Of a stretch of 7,345 bases of DNA, positions 7,104 through 7,345 are shown piece after piece. This stretch comes from Bryobacteraceae bacterium (GTDB taxonomy: Bacteria > Acidobacteriota > Terriglobia > Bryobacterales > Bryobacteraceae). Positions within the stretch are counted from its first letter, which is position 1, and the number at the start of each line of letters is the position of its first letter. The stretch is taken from contig JASHQT010000510.1 in NCBI GenBank assembly GCA_030039005.1, positions 1 through 7,345 on the forward strand, written 5' to 3'. Position numbers and translations under genes: made by a program. The notes under the pieces are model-generated. The model saw only the letters and a program-made list of their open reading frames with translations, was not told the origin of the DNA and did not search any database.

Positions 7104-7345
7104 GTGGCAGTTTCCGCTCAATCCGGCATCCGGCGTCGCGAGCCTGTCCTGGGCCGCATCCTCTCCAGCGGTTGGACCAAAGCCGCCGCCTTCCTGCTGT
7201 GTTTGACGCCGTTTCTGCTGTTACTGTGGCCGTTCTACAAGCTGCTAACCAGCGGTTTTGCGCCCGAATTCGGCGCCAACCCGGTCGAATACATCACCCA
7301 CGACACCGGCAATTGGACCATCCGGTTTCTGCTGATCGCCCTCGC
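7104..7345 (+). CDS. msrQ: MsrQ, heme-binding membrane subunit of the MsrPQ system (3' end beyond window)
   Basis: Inner-membrane b-type heme protein (YedZ family) that passes electrons from the quinone pool or flavin reductase to MsrP. Only the first 80 residues are in the window. A first membrane segment covers about residues 27-48 (AAAFLLCLTPFLLLLWPFYKLL region). It is followed by the family signature FGANPVEYITHDTGNW (56-71) and the start of the second membrane helix (WTIRFLLIAL). The start is the GTG at 7104: an in-frame TAA at 7095-7097 rules out anything further upstream, and no ATG follows near the N-terminus. It lies 13 bases after msrP and is almost certainly co-transcribed with it. 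The heme-ligating histidines expected in later helices lie outside the window and cannot be checked. Confidence 0.93.
   Translation, partial: MAVSAQSGIRRREPVLGRILSSGWTKAAAFLLCLTPFLLLLWPFYKLLTSGFAPEFGANPVEYITHDTGNWTIRFLLIAL

Overview
The window is GC-rich (low 60s % by eye), densely coded bacterial chromosome. Eight protein genes are visible, two of them cut by the window edges. The gene set suits a Gram-negative, aerobic soil-type bacterium: a periplasmic MsrP/MsrQ repair pair, a class A penicillin-binding protein with a proline-rich tail, and a split B12-dependent acyl-CoA mutase. The protein flavour, including the NYN/OST-HTH protein and the small DUF-like protein, reminds me of Acidobacteriota (Solibacter/Bryobacter-like). 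That placement is an impression from protein resemblance, not a computed one. No RNA genes, insertion sequences, phage genes or CRISPR repeats were seen.

Layout. Positions 1-5636 are entirely minus-strand. Read in the direction of transcription they give: an 81-aa uncharacterised protein (5636-5391); after 15 bases the large catalytic subunit of an adenosylcobalamin acyl-CoA mutase (5375-3768); after 111 bases a bifunctional class A PBP (3656-1353); after 47 bases, which hold a strong hairpin, the small B12-binding mutase subunit (1305-904); then a probable intrinsic terminator (896-872); and finally an NYN-domain/OST-HTH (LOTUS) protein running off the left edge (824-1). Positions 5674-7345 are plus-strand: dUTPase (dut), then msrP, then the start of msrQ 13 bases later. 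The two arms diverge from a gap of only 37 bases.

How the genes work together. The two mutase subunits should assemble into one enzyme although a cell-wall synthase gene sits between them. The large subunit is of the type normally labelled methylmalonyl-CoA mutase. At the two positions that hold the methylmalonyl carboxylate in that enzyme (Tyr89 and Arg207, P. shermanii numbering) it has Phe65 and Gln183, the pair found in isobutyryl-CoA mutase. It is therefore more likely to interconvert isobutyryl-CoA and n-butyryl-CoA. MsrP and MsrQ form a periplasmic/membrane system that repairs oxidised methionine. dUTPase keeps uracil out of DNA. The PBP builds peptidoglycan. The NYN/OST-HTH protein is a predicted RNA-acting factor.

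None of the eight chosen starts has a convincing GGAGG-type ribosome binding site. No stretch over about 300 bases lacks a gene. The longest gap (3657-3767) is comparatively AT-rich in its upstream half, but I could not pick out a confident promoter in it.
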